NCBI GenBank assembly: GCA_963854835.1
Contig: OY978525.1
Location: 86,983,671 to 87,047,670 of the forward strand
DNA length: 64,000 nt
From: Megamerina dolium
Lineage: Eukaryota; Arthropoda; Insecta; Diptera; Megamerinidae
Direction of reading: 5' to 3'
A model generated the notes under the pieces. The model was not told the DNA's origin. It searched no databases and worked only from the letters and a program-made list of their open reading frames with translations. This document shows, one piece after another, positions 39,150 through 52,823 of this stretch. Both the position numbers and the translations under genes were made by a program. Position 1 is the stretch's first letter. The number at the start of each line of letters is the position of its first letter.

Positions 39150-39405
39150 AAAATTGCGCTTTAATTTTCATATTAACATACGAGTATGTGTTAATAAGGC
39201 TAACGGGGTTTTAGCCATCATTAAAGATAGTCTAAGGAATTTAATGATCCATATATTACAAAGACACTTTTCACCACATTGGTCCGATCTATACTGGAAT
39301 ATGCATCTGCTCTTTAGACCCCACAGTATTAATTGTATAAAGATAAACTGGAATCAGTTCAAAAACAATTCCTGCTGTTTGCTTTGAGGAATCTGCGTTA
39401 TTAAG
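39150..39405 (+). pseudogene. LINE reverse transcriptase C-terminal fragment
   Basis: Switching frames gives NFHINIRV, VNKANGVLAIIK, then FNDPYITKTLFTTLVRSILE, YASAL, ESVQKQFLLFALRNL. This is the post-RT region common to jockey and related LINEs (H-I, K-A, L-v-r-s-i-L-E-Y-a-s, Q-k-f-l-f-A-L-R). Frameshifts and a stop are present. The clade cannot be fixed from this piece. Confidence 0.65.
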
Positions 39406-39669
39406 ATCGTTACTTGTAAAACGAATTATGCACAACATTATCCGTTTCACTTTGATGTTGCGATTTTAATTCTTATTATTATGTGTGATATATCTTCTCC
39501 ACTTTCCACTATAAAAGTGCTTTCTTATTGAATACTATTAATTCATTTTATCTTTTGTATTTTCAATAATTTATTTCAGCTGATTTTTCTGCCCCCAAGC
39601 CATTTTTACAGAGCAGTCCGGCTGCTAGTGTTATCGGTCACCGATCCGTGCGATCAGACGGATGCGCCC

Positions 39670-40180
39670 CTAGGTTGAATTGGTTGGATTCAGACGCAAA
39701 TATAAAAGAAAATAACAAAACAGGTTTTTAAAAAAATGTTTTGCTCCGAAGACCTTACAAAAAGGTACGACCAAACTTGAAAGGGAGTTTCCAAACCTTC
39801 TTGCGGTTTCCTTGCTTCCAAATAATTCTTTCAAACTCTGAAGACTTGGGAGATCAATGGCTAAATATTGGGATGCCGAAGGAATCGAATTTGCCACCCT
39901 TGAGACACATCTGAACCCGCAGTTTTCCCAGTCGCTATTAAGGGGTTTTGATAATTATCGTCATTGTTCATATTTACAAAGAAATCGTTCAAGGCACCAA
40001 TGAGATTAATTTTATCTTGAAAATCGTCAACGATTACTTGCAAGTTGCACTTTGTAGGAACCTCCTCGGGGGTCTGCTTCAATTCTTCAAGCTCATCCAC
40101 TAAATTATCAGCACTACCATAAGCAATCTTATCAGTGTCACAAAATATAGCACACACTTCATTTTTAGACACCCATATAT
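39670..40180 (-). pseudogene. Unidentified coding-like remnant, possibly BEL/Pao gag
   Basis: Two overlapping minus frames (about 103 codons below 40180, and 75 codons at 39670-39897) have ordinary protein composition. The first is acidic (LVDELEELKQTPEEVP, then DDFQDKINLIGALNDFF). The second has YLAIDLPSLQSLKELFGSKE then FGNSLSSLV, which faintly resembles the L-P-k-f-x-G segment of BEL/Pao gag proteins. A frameshift joins them near 39890. The right end is cut by the Tc1-like element at 40182. The identification is weak. Confidence 0.3.
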
Positions 40181-40181
40181 A

Positions 40182-41827
40182 CAGTGGCTCACAGCTTATT
40201 TCGTACAGTGTATATATTTTTATGTACATGGCTGTAACATCGAAACTAAAAAACTTATCGATAAGTTTTGAATGTAGATGTCTGTGTATGTGTTTAGTAA
40301 ACCTAATAAGAAAACGGGGAACCCCAAAAAATTTTCTTTTTGTTATGCAAGAGAGAAAAACTATTGATCAGCTGATTTTCAGCTCACATCTTATTTCGTA
40401 CACAAACTTCAATGTAAGTAAGTTTCATTCTGCCGCGCAGTTACAAAGTTTTTTTGAATTGTATGAGTTTTTGGACCTTTTTAACTATTATAACAATTTT
40501 TATTATTATTATTTTAAATAGTTAAAGTGCTGTAAATTAAACATTTAGCTTTATGGGTCATCGTACAACGATGGAACAGCGTAAACTGGTAATTAACCAT
40601 TTTAGGAAAGGTCAGAGTGTGCGAAAAATTGCTGAAATGACAAATTTAAGTGCCTCAACTGTCCAATACATCATTCAACGCTTCGTTCGCGAAAATCGGT
40701 TGGAGAACAAGGGCAGAGAAGCACCTAATAAGATTTTCAACGCATCAGACGAGCGTTATATTGTACGAAAAATTAAGAAAAATCCAAAGTTATCCGCTCC
40801 GAAGTTGGCTGCAGAGGTTCAGCGTGAAATAGGAAAATCATCCAGTGCTGAAACTGTCCGACGTGTGCAATCATGACTTGAACGGTCGAGTAGCCCGAAA
40901 GAAACCATTCATTTCGAAAATGAATATACAACGCCGACTTGACTTCGCCAAAGAGCATATTATTAATACTCCTGCGTTCTGGAATACCGTTATTTTCGCG
41001 GATGAGTCTAATTTTAATATTTTTGGCTCGGACGGAATGTCATATGTTTTGCGTAAAGCTAATACCGAGCTAAACAAGGAGAACCTTAAGCCCACAGTGA
41101 AGCATGGTGGCGGTAGCGTGATGGTTTGGGCCTGTATGTCAGCAGCCGGAGTAGGTGAATTGGTTTTTATTGAGGGAACAATGGACAAAATGAAGTACCT
41201 CGAGATTCTGAAAAACAATTTACTTCAAAGTGCAGACAAACTGGGTTTGCGGGAAGAATTTCGGTATTACCAAGATAATGACCCAAAACATAAATCTGGG
41301 ATTGTGCAATCTTGGCTTATTTGAACTGCTCACACTTGATGTCTCCACCACCACAGTCACCTGACATGAATGTGATTGAAAATCTTTAGTCTATTTTGGA
41401 CAATAAAATAAGAACACACAAGATTTCTAATAAGCAAGACCTAAAGAAGGTACTGATGGAGGAATGGAAAAAAATCACACCAGACATCACTCAAAAATTG
41501 GTGGATTCAATGCCAAGTAGACTCCAGGCTGTCATTAACGCTAAGGGATGTCATACTAAATATTAAAATCAACTTAATTTGTTTTTAGTTTGAACTTAAA
41601 GAGACTGTACGAAATAAGCTGTGACATGAATTATCCTATTTTTTTCTTATTTTATTTTTTTATAGTGTCAAACACTAAAATTTTGAAAAAGTAAATTTTG
41701 GAAAATAAAAAACAAACCTTCCTTTCAAAAATGGCATTTATATTTTGTTCAAATTTTTGCTATATTAGGAATTACGACTGCAGCAATTTTTAAACTGTCA
41801 CTGTACGAAATAAGCTGGGAGCCACTG
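40182..41827 (+). mobile_element. Tc1-like transposon, complete ends with IR/DR structure
   Basis: The 1646-bp unit is flanked by TA on both sides (40180-40181, 41828-41829). Outer repeats begin CAGTGGCTCACAGCTTATTT at 40182 and end as the inverted copy at 41827. A second, inner copy of the motif TTATTTCGTAC lies about 210 bp inside each end (near 40390 and, inverted, near 41605), so each end carries two direct repeats. That is the layout of IR/DR Tc1 elements such as Sleeping Beauty and the Bari/Paris/S types. It inserted beside the remnant at 39.7-40.2 kb. Confidence 0.92.
40553..41566 (+). pseudogene. Tc1-like transposase, frameshifted
   Basis: The N-terminus MGHRTTMEQRKLVINHF carries a paired-like HTH (QSVRKIAEMTNLSASTVQYI), then a second DNA-binding segment with LSAPKLAAEVQ. 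After a one-base shift near 40870 the DDE domain follows: FADESNFNIFGSDG (first Asp), HGGGSVMVWACMSAAGVGEL, YYQDNDPKHKS (second Asp). After another shift near 41325 come PPPQSPDMNVIENL (Glu, about 34 residues on) with a TAG in place of Trp, then a normal end at KGCHTKY. Length without the lesions is about 335 codons, normal for Tc1. Cut-and-paste integration at TA is known for the family. This copy cannot make an intact protein. Confidence 0.9.
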
Positions 41828-41829
41828 TA

Positions 41830-44800
41830 CATACATATATATATTTGCTCCCACAAATTACAGACTTCGTTACGTGTTGACACGTCGACGCTATCTACTC
41901 CAATACTCCAAGAAATAAAATTCAAAATACAACATACTTTCGTATTTTCAACATAAGCGCAAACTTAATAAGAAATAAAAAGATACCTTGGGAATTTAAA
42001 AGTTAATGCTTTTACATTATCTATTTTCTTTCCAAATAGGCATATTAAATTCGTTGCACTTTGCTTAAAAAAATATTAATGATAATGAAGACGAGTAAAT
42101 ACACATAACTGAGAGATACAGGCCATTATTAAATTGAAACAAAAATGAAAATGTGAAAATAAATTTGTCTATTTTTCAAACTGCCGGAAATTTTCAATGG
42201 ACAACACAAACGTGGCAATACTTCAAATATGGCGTCCACAGAATAAAAACTCGCATGTACATACAAACCCACCTATTAATGGGAGACAGCATTGCCGATG
42301 ACGTCGATTTACGTTACCAGAGAAACAACAAACCTCAAATGCATGAAATCATAATAAAATATTAGATACATACAATTATTTATCAGATTAATTGAAAATG
42401 CGAATACGAATATTCGTTCCCTTTCAAGTTTATTTCATTTCGAAAAAACAATATTCCCAAAAAAAAAAACACCCTTTACTAGCGCAATTATTAGACATGA
42501 CTGTTATTTGTAGCAATTTAATAATTAGTGCAGCAACTATTGCCACCACCATCAGAGTTGTAAGTGGGTGAGTTTAGAGTATATATATTTACATGTGGGG
42601 CACATACTTACATGTACGTGCATGTAAATTATATATACAAGATATTAAATAATCAATTTGTCGCCAACGATATACCAACTACAATACAATATTGAGGTAA
42701 TAATAAAATGTATAATTAATTATAAAATCAAAAGCGTATTGTATATTGTTTCTACAATGATAAGATATTGCTTAAATGTAGTAGGAATATGAATATACAA
42801 ATATACATACGAATAACATATATAGAAGGTACATAGACTACAATTCAATGAATAATTAATTTTTTGTTTGTTTCTGTTTTGTTACTGACCATACCTAAGA
42901 GAATATCAATGTGATTTCTAGCATTTTATGTGCATGGCTACAATATTATATATGTATGTACATTAGGGCGTGTAAAAAGCAGCAAAATCTTACTACTTGA
43001 AAATAGCGTAAACACATTTTTTTCTACTAAGCAAAAATTCCAATATCAAACAATAGATCCAAAATTAATTTGTAGCCTCCGAAATAAGACGAGCCTAAGA
43101 AACAAATTAGCAGGTGATATTGAGCCAAATAGCCATGTCAATGAATGATGTGGATTTCGAGTCTTTGGAAAATCTAAAAACTATTGGACCTATGCTTTAG
43201 GATAGGACTTTTCGTACATAATCAATGGAATATTCGACTCATCCTAATATACATACATACATACCTATTGCGTATAGATAGCTATAGTAAATGCTACTGG
43301 GCTGATCTGATCGTTTATATTCGTCATGTGATTTTTAAATATTTATATGAGTATTCTATTATGATAGTCATGTGTTAAACTATCAGCAAAAATAAATTCA
43401 GTAAATTCTTACATAAATATAAACAAGTTAAATGGAGACCGGTTTTATGATATCAATATGTACTCGTACTCGTATGTACCATTCAATAAAATATCCAAAA
43501 AATTATATTCAACACTAGACATTTCTAATTCAGTTTAGATTATTTGGAGCCATTAGCTAAATACTAGGTCATCCAAAAATCCTGCAACTTGATCAATCGA
43601 CAAATTTTGCCACATCTGTTTTGTGATTTTGAAAATATGGAACTATTCGAATTGGAATCCCTGTTTAGCATTGTTTCTTACACGGAAAATAATACCGACA
43701 GAAATAAAGGACAACATAAATATATATGTTGACCCATCTGCTTCGTCGTTTACATGCATTAAAACAGGGTTGGCTGAATATAAACAGAACCCCTTAAAGT
43801 AGTTGTTATGCTGAGCCCAGAAATCATCAACGAAATCCACAACATGATTTTATGATATTGAAAAGCGAAAATCAATGAGCTAGAATAGACTCTTAACATT
43901 CCAAGATCGTACTACATCGACATATTGATATAACATGAAAATCATTAGGCAAAAATGGTTCATTGAAGGGAATTATGTTGAATAAAAACAGAATAGAATA
44001 TTGAAATGAGGTGACTTTGCTGAGTTATAAACTTTTGTTAGCTGGGATTTTTTATTGCGACAAAGGTTAGAATGTGAACCTTTTGCACACAACAATGTTA
44101 TAGTTCGGCCAAATCTTGTTCATAAAACATCTAAACCTAAAATTTGTCATCAAACATCATACACCAAAGAAATATACAAGTCTTAGAAAATCCAATTAAT
44201 TCAATAAAAATTAACATTTAATAGGTAAGATATATATTTAACATCATCCAAAATACAACCGAAATCCTTTTTTACTTGACATTGATGTTCGACTAGCTGG
44301 CGTCAATTAAATATATAATGAATACATTGAAAAACAAAACAAACAAAAAAACACCAATAAGAAAGCAACACTCAATGTGAACACAACAAAATAGAATAGA
44401 ATATAAATATCTACAATAAAAAATAATCAAAACAAAACAAAAGAAAAATATCTTGCTCTACAAACGAAATGAAATAAAATGAGGTGGAAAAAAATGAAAT
44501 TGAATTAAATAATTTCGAAAATAGAATTTGGCACAAACAATGAACGCGTTCTAAGCAGAACGAATCAGTTTAATATAAAAAAAAATGAACACGCACATAC
44601 TCACTCTAAATAAGCGGAGGGGAAGAACAGACAGAAAAAAACAACAAAAGCACACGGTGGAAATCATAGGTGTTTTTGCTATACGAGTATATCTAGCCAT
44701 GAGAACGCATGAACATTGCGATTGCAATATGCGTATGTTTGTGTGTTTGGCATCTCTAATGAAAATTAATGTTTTGCTGTTGCTACAACAGACTACTAGC

Positions 44801-45505
44801 TTTGTTGTTGCTGAGATAAATAAAATAATAAATAATAAATACATACATACTCGTAAATTCTAATATGAAAATATGTGTGTATGGATATTGCAGACAAAAT
44901 TTATATCATCAGGTTAAACAACGCTAATAAACATCATTTACCTATTATATGAGTTGAATAAATATTCACTTCTAATTTTATTTGAATTTAAACACAAAAT
45001 ATTGTATATATGCAAAAAATCATAATATTTATCAAACCAAATTTGAATTACAATTGATATTAAAATGCACTTGCGCTTACAATCAAATACAATCGACACA
45101 AATGTTGCGAAACATTACAATGTTGCTATAGAAAATATTATGTTTATGCAGTCTAGTTGTTCTTGTTGATGGGGTATTTCAAACGACTAATCAATATACA
45201 CTCTCGAATACATTCATATCAATACATCGGAAATTGTAATAGGGAGACAGCAAGCCGAATCGATGATAAAAAAAAAAACAATATCAAACAAGTGTCATTC
45301 ATACGCACACATAACAACTGTTGCTTTCTTCACATGGTCACATGCTAAATGTGTACAAGGACAAATATCACACATGTGCAAAGAGAGAGAGAGAGAGATA
45401 AAGAGGTCGGGTGGCGAGTGGAAGCGGATTTTAAATAAGTATGAGACAAAGGTGAAGGTAGCACGCTTGCAAGTCATCATTTTAATATTGTATCATATAT
45501 TAGTA
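41830..45505. other. AT-rich stretch without supported genes
   Basis: Mostly AT-rich with ACATACATA runs. A stretch around 43780-43900 (plus: LSPEIINEIHNMIL) could be a mariner N-terminal scrap, but the match is short. Open frames at 43643-43840 and 44551-44863 carry no motif. AACAAAACAAACAAAA low complexity lies around 44330-44450. Confidence 0.45.
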
Positions 45506-45509
45506 CATA

Positions 45510-45985
45510 CAGTGTGAGTTCAAAAAGTGTGAGTTCAAAAAGTTCCACTCTAGTTAGAAAACAAAGAATGCAATAACTTTTACAATGATTTGAAAATTGT
45601 TATTTTTAAATTAAAAATAATGTTTACTCCAAGTTTACTGAACTGTAAACATATTTACAAGTTGTAATCAGTGATCAGACCAACATTATATTCCCAGTAT
45701 TAATTTGATAACTTTATATTTTCGCGGATAGAGTAGGAAAACCGATATTCGACATCATACTTTTGTATGAATGGCAGATGTGTTTTAGATTAGATTATTA
45801 CTCGCTCAGTTTGTTTTTTTCTATTTTAAATAATTAAGAAAACATACTAAAGTGCTTCTTTTCTGACCCCTTTTTATTGTCCAAAACAAAAACATATACT
45901 ATTATCATTACAAAAACTTAGTCAAGACATTAATTAATCAATTTCAGCTTAATAGATCGTATACCTATTTTATTGTCCAACACTG
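45510..45985. mobile_element. Tc1-like MITE candidate
   Basis: A 476-bp unit flanked by TA, starting CAGTGTGAG and ending CCAACACTG. Including flanks, TACATACAGTGTG is inverted at the other side. The motif TTGTCCAA (sense) occurs at the right end (45973-45980) and again at about 45879-45886 with an adjacent TTTTATTG, giving a doubled end motif. The left end has GTGAGTTCAAAAAGT twice in tandem. There is no coding capacity. Confidence 0.45.
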
Positions 45986-45989
45986 TATG

Positions 45990-47085
45990 TACGTTTGAGC
46001 TGATGCAGAATTTAATAAAATTCTTAATCATCATCGAACTTGTACATACAAATTAATAAGAAGCATTCAATCCATAGCACTAATGTAAATGTGAGCATCG
46101 GGTAGTGCCTGCAAGTATGCTAAGTATTTTTTTTAGCTTCTTATTCTGAATACATGACTGAGTACATTTTTTTTTCTTCATGTACTTGTACAAAAATAGG
46201 TACATATTACACAAAAATATTTGTATATGCTTATACGTTAATGCTCATCACACACAACACATGATAATGTCGTTAGTTCTACATACAAGTATTTGTATCA
46301 CATCTGTGTTGTAGATTACATCAGTTTAGCGATGAGAGCGACAGCCGACGCGGTTTATATTGCATTATTCTCAACTTTTGTGCATTGGTATTGGTGTAAA
46401 GTTTACTCTCGTACTCGTTTGTATGTTAATATATACTCGTACTTCGTACTTAACATCAACGTTATCACCACCTTCACCATCATCATCACGAGTATGCACA
46501 CACATACATAGTAGCGCCGTCATTACTATTAACATCATTGTATTTATTGCATTATTTCCTTTTCATTTCATTATGCATGCCTACTTTTTAGATGCTTTCA
46601 TCTTATTGTTTTCTGTTTTTTCTTTGAATTTTGCTTCTTCATACAATTGACATCCGACATTGTCACTATACCGTAGTCGCTGATTCTTTGGTTATATATA
46701 CAATATAATACAATATTCTTCTTCTTCTTTTTCGTCCTTCTTAAGTTTATCATTCATTAGGGAGCGTAATGAAATTCCATCCATGGCATCAATGCCAGCA
46801 AATAACCGACCGACCTCACTACGCTGATATGTATGCTTATTCGAGTACCTATCACTAAATGTATATATGTAAATAGTACAATACATATGTATGTATGCAT
46901 ATGTCTAGTCAACCAAAGATTTCGAAACCATAAATTTCGAATTCTGAGCGATATGTAGTAAATTACTCCTTATTTCAAAGAAATCTTTCTGTTAGATAAT
47001 TCGCGCGTACCTGCTATATACAACTATAGGTAAGAAATACCGGGGAATTGTCAATAGCATACAAATATTTATTTATTATTCCAAC
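45990..47085. other. Spacer, nothing recognised
   Basis: TTCTTCTTCTTC triplets near 46720, otherwise AT-rich. Short frames without motifs. Confidence 0.45.
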
Positions 47086-47089
47086 TCAA

Positions 47090-47810
47090 TTTCGTCCCCT
47101 TCAAAGTAGTCCGTAGTCCTCAGCCAATATACTATATACACAATATACACTCATGCCAACGTTTTTTTCCAATCATCAAAATACTAGTTAAATTCGATTT
47201 CAGGGAGAGCCTTCAATAGCTTCTTCGATTCAGCTTGTATCTCATCTATCGACTCAACACATTGCCCACGGAGAGGTCTCTGGAGCCAAATGGTCACGAA
47301 GAACGAATGTAGTGTGAGATGGCGCAGAAACCAAGAGCTGTGTTTCCACAAATCTAACATTCTGAGGCGATAGATTCACGTAAACGAAGCATAATACTAA
47401 AATAATGTTCCTTATCGACAGTTTGGCCGGGCGGAAGAAATTCATAATGCACCACGAAAATCGAAGAAATTTGTCAACATAACCTCGTTACTTTAGCAAT
47501 TTTAGCGCGATTAGTGGCGTGGCTGTTTCCCAGTCGTAAGCATAAATGCAAATCCGTAATAATGCATTCCATCTTGTTCAGATAGTCAGAAAGCATTGTT
47601 TCACACACTTCTAATCGACGCTGTTTTTCCAAAAAAATTGACCGCTTTTGGATCCAACCGAGATTTAACTTTTCTCAAGCACAAATAGATTTTCAAAATG
47701 ATCCTTACTGATCCTTCCAATATTTCAACAAGTATCAGTAAGGTCTCTAACTGTCAATCGACGTTTTTTGAGCACCAATTCTTTTATTTGATTGACGAAC
47801 TTAAGATTTG
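47090..47810 (-). pseudogene. Mariner transposase, same subfamily as mariner A, heavily decayed
   Basis: Read on the minus strand and across several frames: VNQIKELVLKKRRLTVRDLT (second HTH), ASIRSV region, VMLTNFFDFRG, SARPNCR, SFVTIW, FDDWKKRWHECI and the tail DYFEGDEIELE near 47090. The order fits a whole mariner gene of about 340 codons with deletions. There are many stops and frameshifts. It shares the V-L-x-x-R-R-L-T-V-R and Y-F-E-G-D signatures with the copy at 12.6 kb, so both come from one subfamily. Confidence 0.75.
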
Positions 47811-48044
47811 CCTCTATTGAAATACCAATAGCATTTAAATTTAAATTTTCCCAAACATTTTAACCCGAGTTCAATTTTGATAGTTTTGGAATTTTGATAG
47901 TGTGGAAGTGAAATTGGCCAATTCTCAACGAAAGTTCTCCGTGAGCTTTGTCAGAGAGAACTTTCACTTTGAATTGCTTGGCGACAGAATAGCACCATTT
48001 GAAGGAATAAATCACTTTTTATTTCGTGTTTCAATCTCTCAGTC

Positions 48045-48345
48045 AGGGCTTGATAGAAAACTTTGTAAAATGGAATGGCTGGTAGGCCGTAAATCTGCAC
48101 TATCTATGGAGAACAAAATATTACTATACAATCAGATTTTAAAACCCATTTGATGTATGGAGCTGAATTTTGGGGATGCGCTAGTCAAACTAATATCGAA
48201 ATTATTCAACGTTTTCAAAATAAAGTTTTTCTAAACATACTAAATGCACCATGGTACGTCAGAAACTACGACATCTATCGTGAGCAACATGGCAACATAG
48301 AAGCTGTTAACATCTTGAACTCTTACGGCCAAACACCTTAGAAGG
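48045..48345 (+). pseudogene. Jockey-type LINE, C-terminal fragment
   Basis: The plus strand reads DRKLCKMEWLVGRKSALSME, then NKILLYNQILKP and, after a frameshift at 48153, MYGAEFWGCASQTNIEIIQR then NAPWYVRNYDIYRE. This is the post-RT region of jockey elements (W-L-x-G-R-x-S, L-L-Y-x-x-I-L-K-P, Y-G-x-x-x-W-G-C-A, N-A-P-W-Y). Poly-A and flanks are not visible. Confidence 0.8.
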
Positions 48346-48368
48346 CGAAATTGACATCAGCACTCCGG

Positions 48369-48890
48369 CTAATATTCGATTTTCACAGACAGTGGGCAAA
48401 AGATCGATCGACACGGTGATACTCGCCGTTGACGGGTAACGATGGCTCCTTGCTCATTTTCAAAGAAAAGTGGCCCAATGGTGCGTGGATTCTCTGATCC
48501 CCAAATGCGACAATTTTGCTTGTTGACATAGCCTCCAAGGTAGAAATGAGCTTCATCGGAGAACATGATTTTTCGGTAAAAATTCTCATCTTTGGCCAAA
48601 CATCTTCAGCCCATTGGGCGAACCGCAAACGCATAGGATGGTTCATTGCTGGGTGTAATGGAACCTTCTCCTTAGAAAAGTGAGAGAAATGTTCAGTTCC
48701 GGAGGACGATGACTAGTTGTTGTTGAGGGATGCTTACGCGCCCTCTGAGCAACAGCAGCAATGTTTCTCGGTTAAGCGCACTGGTTTAGCGAATTTGCTT
48801 CACAAATTGATCCACAAAGGCTCTTCCTTTTTACCAAATTTTTTTCGCAAATTTTTTACAGTCTCGGTAGAAGACGCACTCCTTATGAAG
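48369..48890 (-). pseudogene. ITm-superfamily transposase (FSDEAHF type) fragment
   Basis: The minus strand gives TVKKFAKKFGKKEE near 48870, then NHPMRLRFAQWAEDV, and after a shift DENFYRKIMFSDEAHFYLGG with the first catalytic Asp, YVNKQNCRIWG, IGPLFFENEQG and VNGEYHRVDR. A short deletion lies between ENPRT and IGPLFF. The second and third catalytic residues are beyond the break. It is the same family as the copies at 16.3 kb and 62.3 kb. Confidence 0.8.
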
Positions 48891-48899
48891 TAAGTTTTA

Positions 48900-50200
<1,301 letters not shown>

Positions 50201-50205
50201 CATAA

Positions 50206-50295
50206 CCCATAGGTTAGATTAGGTTATGCCCCAAAGGGGGGCGCACTTAGGCCGAAAATTGGCCCATTGTGTAACCATGCATCAAACTTTTTATT
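50206..50295 (-). mobile_element. LOA-like LINE 3' UTR
   Basis: The inverse of this stretch (CACAATGGGCCAATTTTCGG, then CTAAGTGCGCCC and TAACCTAATCTAACC) parallels the 3' UTR seen on the minus strand at 12341-12420. It would be the 3' end of a minus-strand LINE covering 50.2-52.4 kb, but the adjacent 50.3-51.0 kb is in opposite orientation. Confidence 0.5.
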
Positions 50296-51036
50296 TAGTG
50301 GTTCCGCCCCAGGAACCACTAAATGTGTGTCAACTCAATATTCACCACAGCAAAGCAGCATCAGCAATGATGGTGCGGAGCTTTATTTTATCCACAAACA
50401 GAGGGGAAGTTGAGGACATATTTTTAGTTAGAAATGGGATACGTGCGATTCTAATGTCTAACTTGTGCTCACCGGATCTCACAGTAGTGAGAATAGGTAA
50501 CGGTGCGGGTTCATTTATGAACGCATCAGCATACCTTCCATACGATTCTACAGATGGCCACCTTCAAGAGAGGTAGAAGCTCTAGTGAGATTCTGTGATG
50601 GAAAGGGGGTTGGTCTGATCTTAGACTGCGATGCCAATGCGCATAGTTCTAGCAGTCGGCGTCATTAACAGCATTACGTCTGAAGACAACCAATAATTGG
50701 TATGGATTCGGCACGGAGATAGGGCACAGGGGCATCCTGTCACTGTTATATAGCAATGTAAAGGAGGTGAAAATGCCAATGGAAGGAATGGGTATGCTGA
50801 AGATGACTGGAAATTCACGCAGAACAAGCTGACTTGGAATAGTCAAGTCGATGACAAGAACCAGAAGGGCAAGCGGGTATTGCATCAGTGTAAGAGAGTG
50901 CTCGGTCGAATGTGGGAATTACTACCAGAGCAGCGCACTGGATCTACACAACGATGGTAAGGCCCTTAATAGCGTATGCTGCTGTGGTCTGGTACCTGGT
51001 AACCCAAAAGACCGCGAAAAGCAAGTTAGATACCCA
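50296..51036 (+). pseudogene. LOA-like LINE segment in inverted orientation
   Basis: Plus-strand frames show the endonuclease N-terminus CQLNIHHSKAASAMM then GNGAGSFMNASAYLPYDSTD and, after a frameshift, LILDCDANAHS. From 50790 the post-RT region follows: KLTWNSQVD, HQCKRVLGRMWELLPEQ, IYTTMVRPLIAYAAVVWYLV. The RT itself is absent between them, with at most a trace near 50700. It is oriented against the RT fragment that begins at 51037. Confidence 0.7.
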
Positions 51037-52395
51037 AGTACTTCGCCTGTTCAGTTAGCTTTAGACTAGTTCTCCCAATTCTAGGTAAGGTAAGAATAGG
51101 TATTTTATGCTTTCTAGTAAAGAGAACTAGCTCAGTTTTGGCAGGGTTGAAGGCCAGACCAGAGTTTGAAGCCCATTTGGACAGAATTGATAAGGCATGG
51201 TTCATCACTTCGGTGAGTGTATTTAAAAATTTTCCCGATGCCACAAGTGCCACGTCATCTGCATAACCCACCGCTTTGCAGCCCGTGGCCTATAATGATA
51301 TGAGAACTTCACTGATGAAGCGGCAATACACCCCCATGAGGGGTGCCCTTAATCGTAAATCTACTAATACATGAGGCACACAATTTTGAGTTTATCACTC
51401 TTTGCTTTAGCAACAGACTAATGAATCTAATAATAGGTTAATCCGCCTTAAGCATAGCAAGAGTGTTTTCGACTGCTTCTGGGTTTATGTTATTGAAGGC
51501 CCCCTCAATATCTAGAAAGGTGACCAGGCTATATTCTTTGCAGTGCATAGATGTTTCGATCTTCTGCACAAGTGAGTGAAGGGCTGTCTCAACGGGCTTG
51601 CCTTTGTTATATGCATGTTGCAATGAAGAGATATTCTTAGTATCTATAGAATCCCTTAAGTGCACATCAAGCAGTCTTTCAAGGGTTTTCAATAAGAAGG
51701 ATAATAGACTTACAGATCTGAAATCACTTGGTTTTGAGTGGGAGGTTTTTCCACCTTTAGGGATAAACACCACGTTTATTTTTAACTATGTCTTGGGGAC
51801 ATAACATAGCCTTAGGTATGCAGAGAAGATTACCTACAACCAAGGTGTTAGAAGATCAGCACATTTCTGCATGTCCGCGGGTATAATACCATCAGGTCTT
51901 GGTGACTTGAATGTTTTAAAATTGTTTATCACCCAATTAACCTTTGTTTTATTGATTATTTTGTGCGAGACGTCATAGGTAATTCTACTAGGATTAACAT
52001 TGGCTTGGTTGAATTGCTCGACACTCCTTCCTTAGAGTGATGATCTCTACCGACCACTACGTAGGTCTCTTCTTATTTAAAGTCCTTCTAATTGGACAGG
52101 ACGCTACGGTAGCTTTCCTACAAGCTTCTGTAATTTGTTGACAGCGGCCTCAAGCTGCTCCTCATTTTGCAGGCTTGAGGGCGCCATGTGAGTGACGGAT
52201 TTATTTAGGGTGGCTCTACACTTATCCCAATTTGTGCGTTTCCTATTTAAAAATGGTATCTGCTTTTGTGGCCTTATACCTATGATCCGAGAAAGAGTGT
52301 TCTATGTAAACCCTCCATTCCCTAACTAGGCAGTCCGAAGAGTCGTTTGTAAGGGTTATATCAAAAACTTCCTCCCTGTTGCAGGTAAGGTCATG
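51037..52395 (-). pseudogene. LOA-like LINE, endonuclease end and RT
   Basis: Minus strand from 52395: EVFDITLTNDSSDCLVREWR (end of the endonuclease), RKRTNWDKCRATLNK, then the RT with VFIPKGGKTSH and PSDFRSVSLLSFLLKTLERL, LQHAYNKGKPVETALH, FLDIEGAFNNI, and the catalytic YADDVALVASGKFL at 51268 downward, ending TEQAKYLGI at 51037. F-D-I-E-G-A-F-N and F-x-P-K-x-G-K are typical of LOA and related clades. There are stops, and a gap around 51290-51440. The part that should follow YLGI lies in the neighbouring segment in the other orientation. Confidence 0.75.
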
Positions 52396-52821
52396 TCAAG
52401 CGAAAACAAGTAATATATTCAAAAAGTAAACCCATACACAACAAACACTGTAGCAACACAATGTAGTCTCTAGTAGTCGCATGATAAATTCTGAATTGGA
52501 GTAAGTAGCAAGCACGTGGCAGTAGTAAAAGTAGTAATAATAATTTACGATAAAACAACAATTATATAGTGTACCATGTACTCGTAGTACTATATATGTA
52601 TATGTAAAGCATATAGAATAACCACTAAATCAAAAGTTGTGTGGAAAAAAATGTATGTGATGGTTTCTTCTGTAACAGACTAGTTGACATACGCAGCCAG
52701 ACAAACATAATGGAAGCCAAAAATGTACATGTAGATATTATTTCATTATTTATTTCAGTTCGAATTTCTCCACTAGCTGAAATTTTATCTTGAGAATGGG
52801 TAAAAAGATATATCTACCATA
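52396..52821. other. Spacer, nothing recognised
   Basis: No supported features. Confidence 0.5.
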
Positions 52822-52823
52822 TA

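Noticed and set aside
43640..44110. Mariner-like N-terminal residues (EIINEIHNMIL)
   Set aside because: The match is one short stretch with stops around it and no second motif or terminal repeat.
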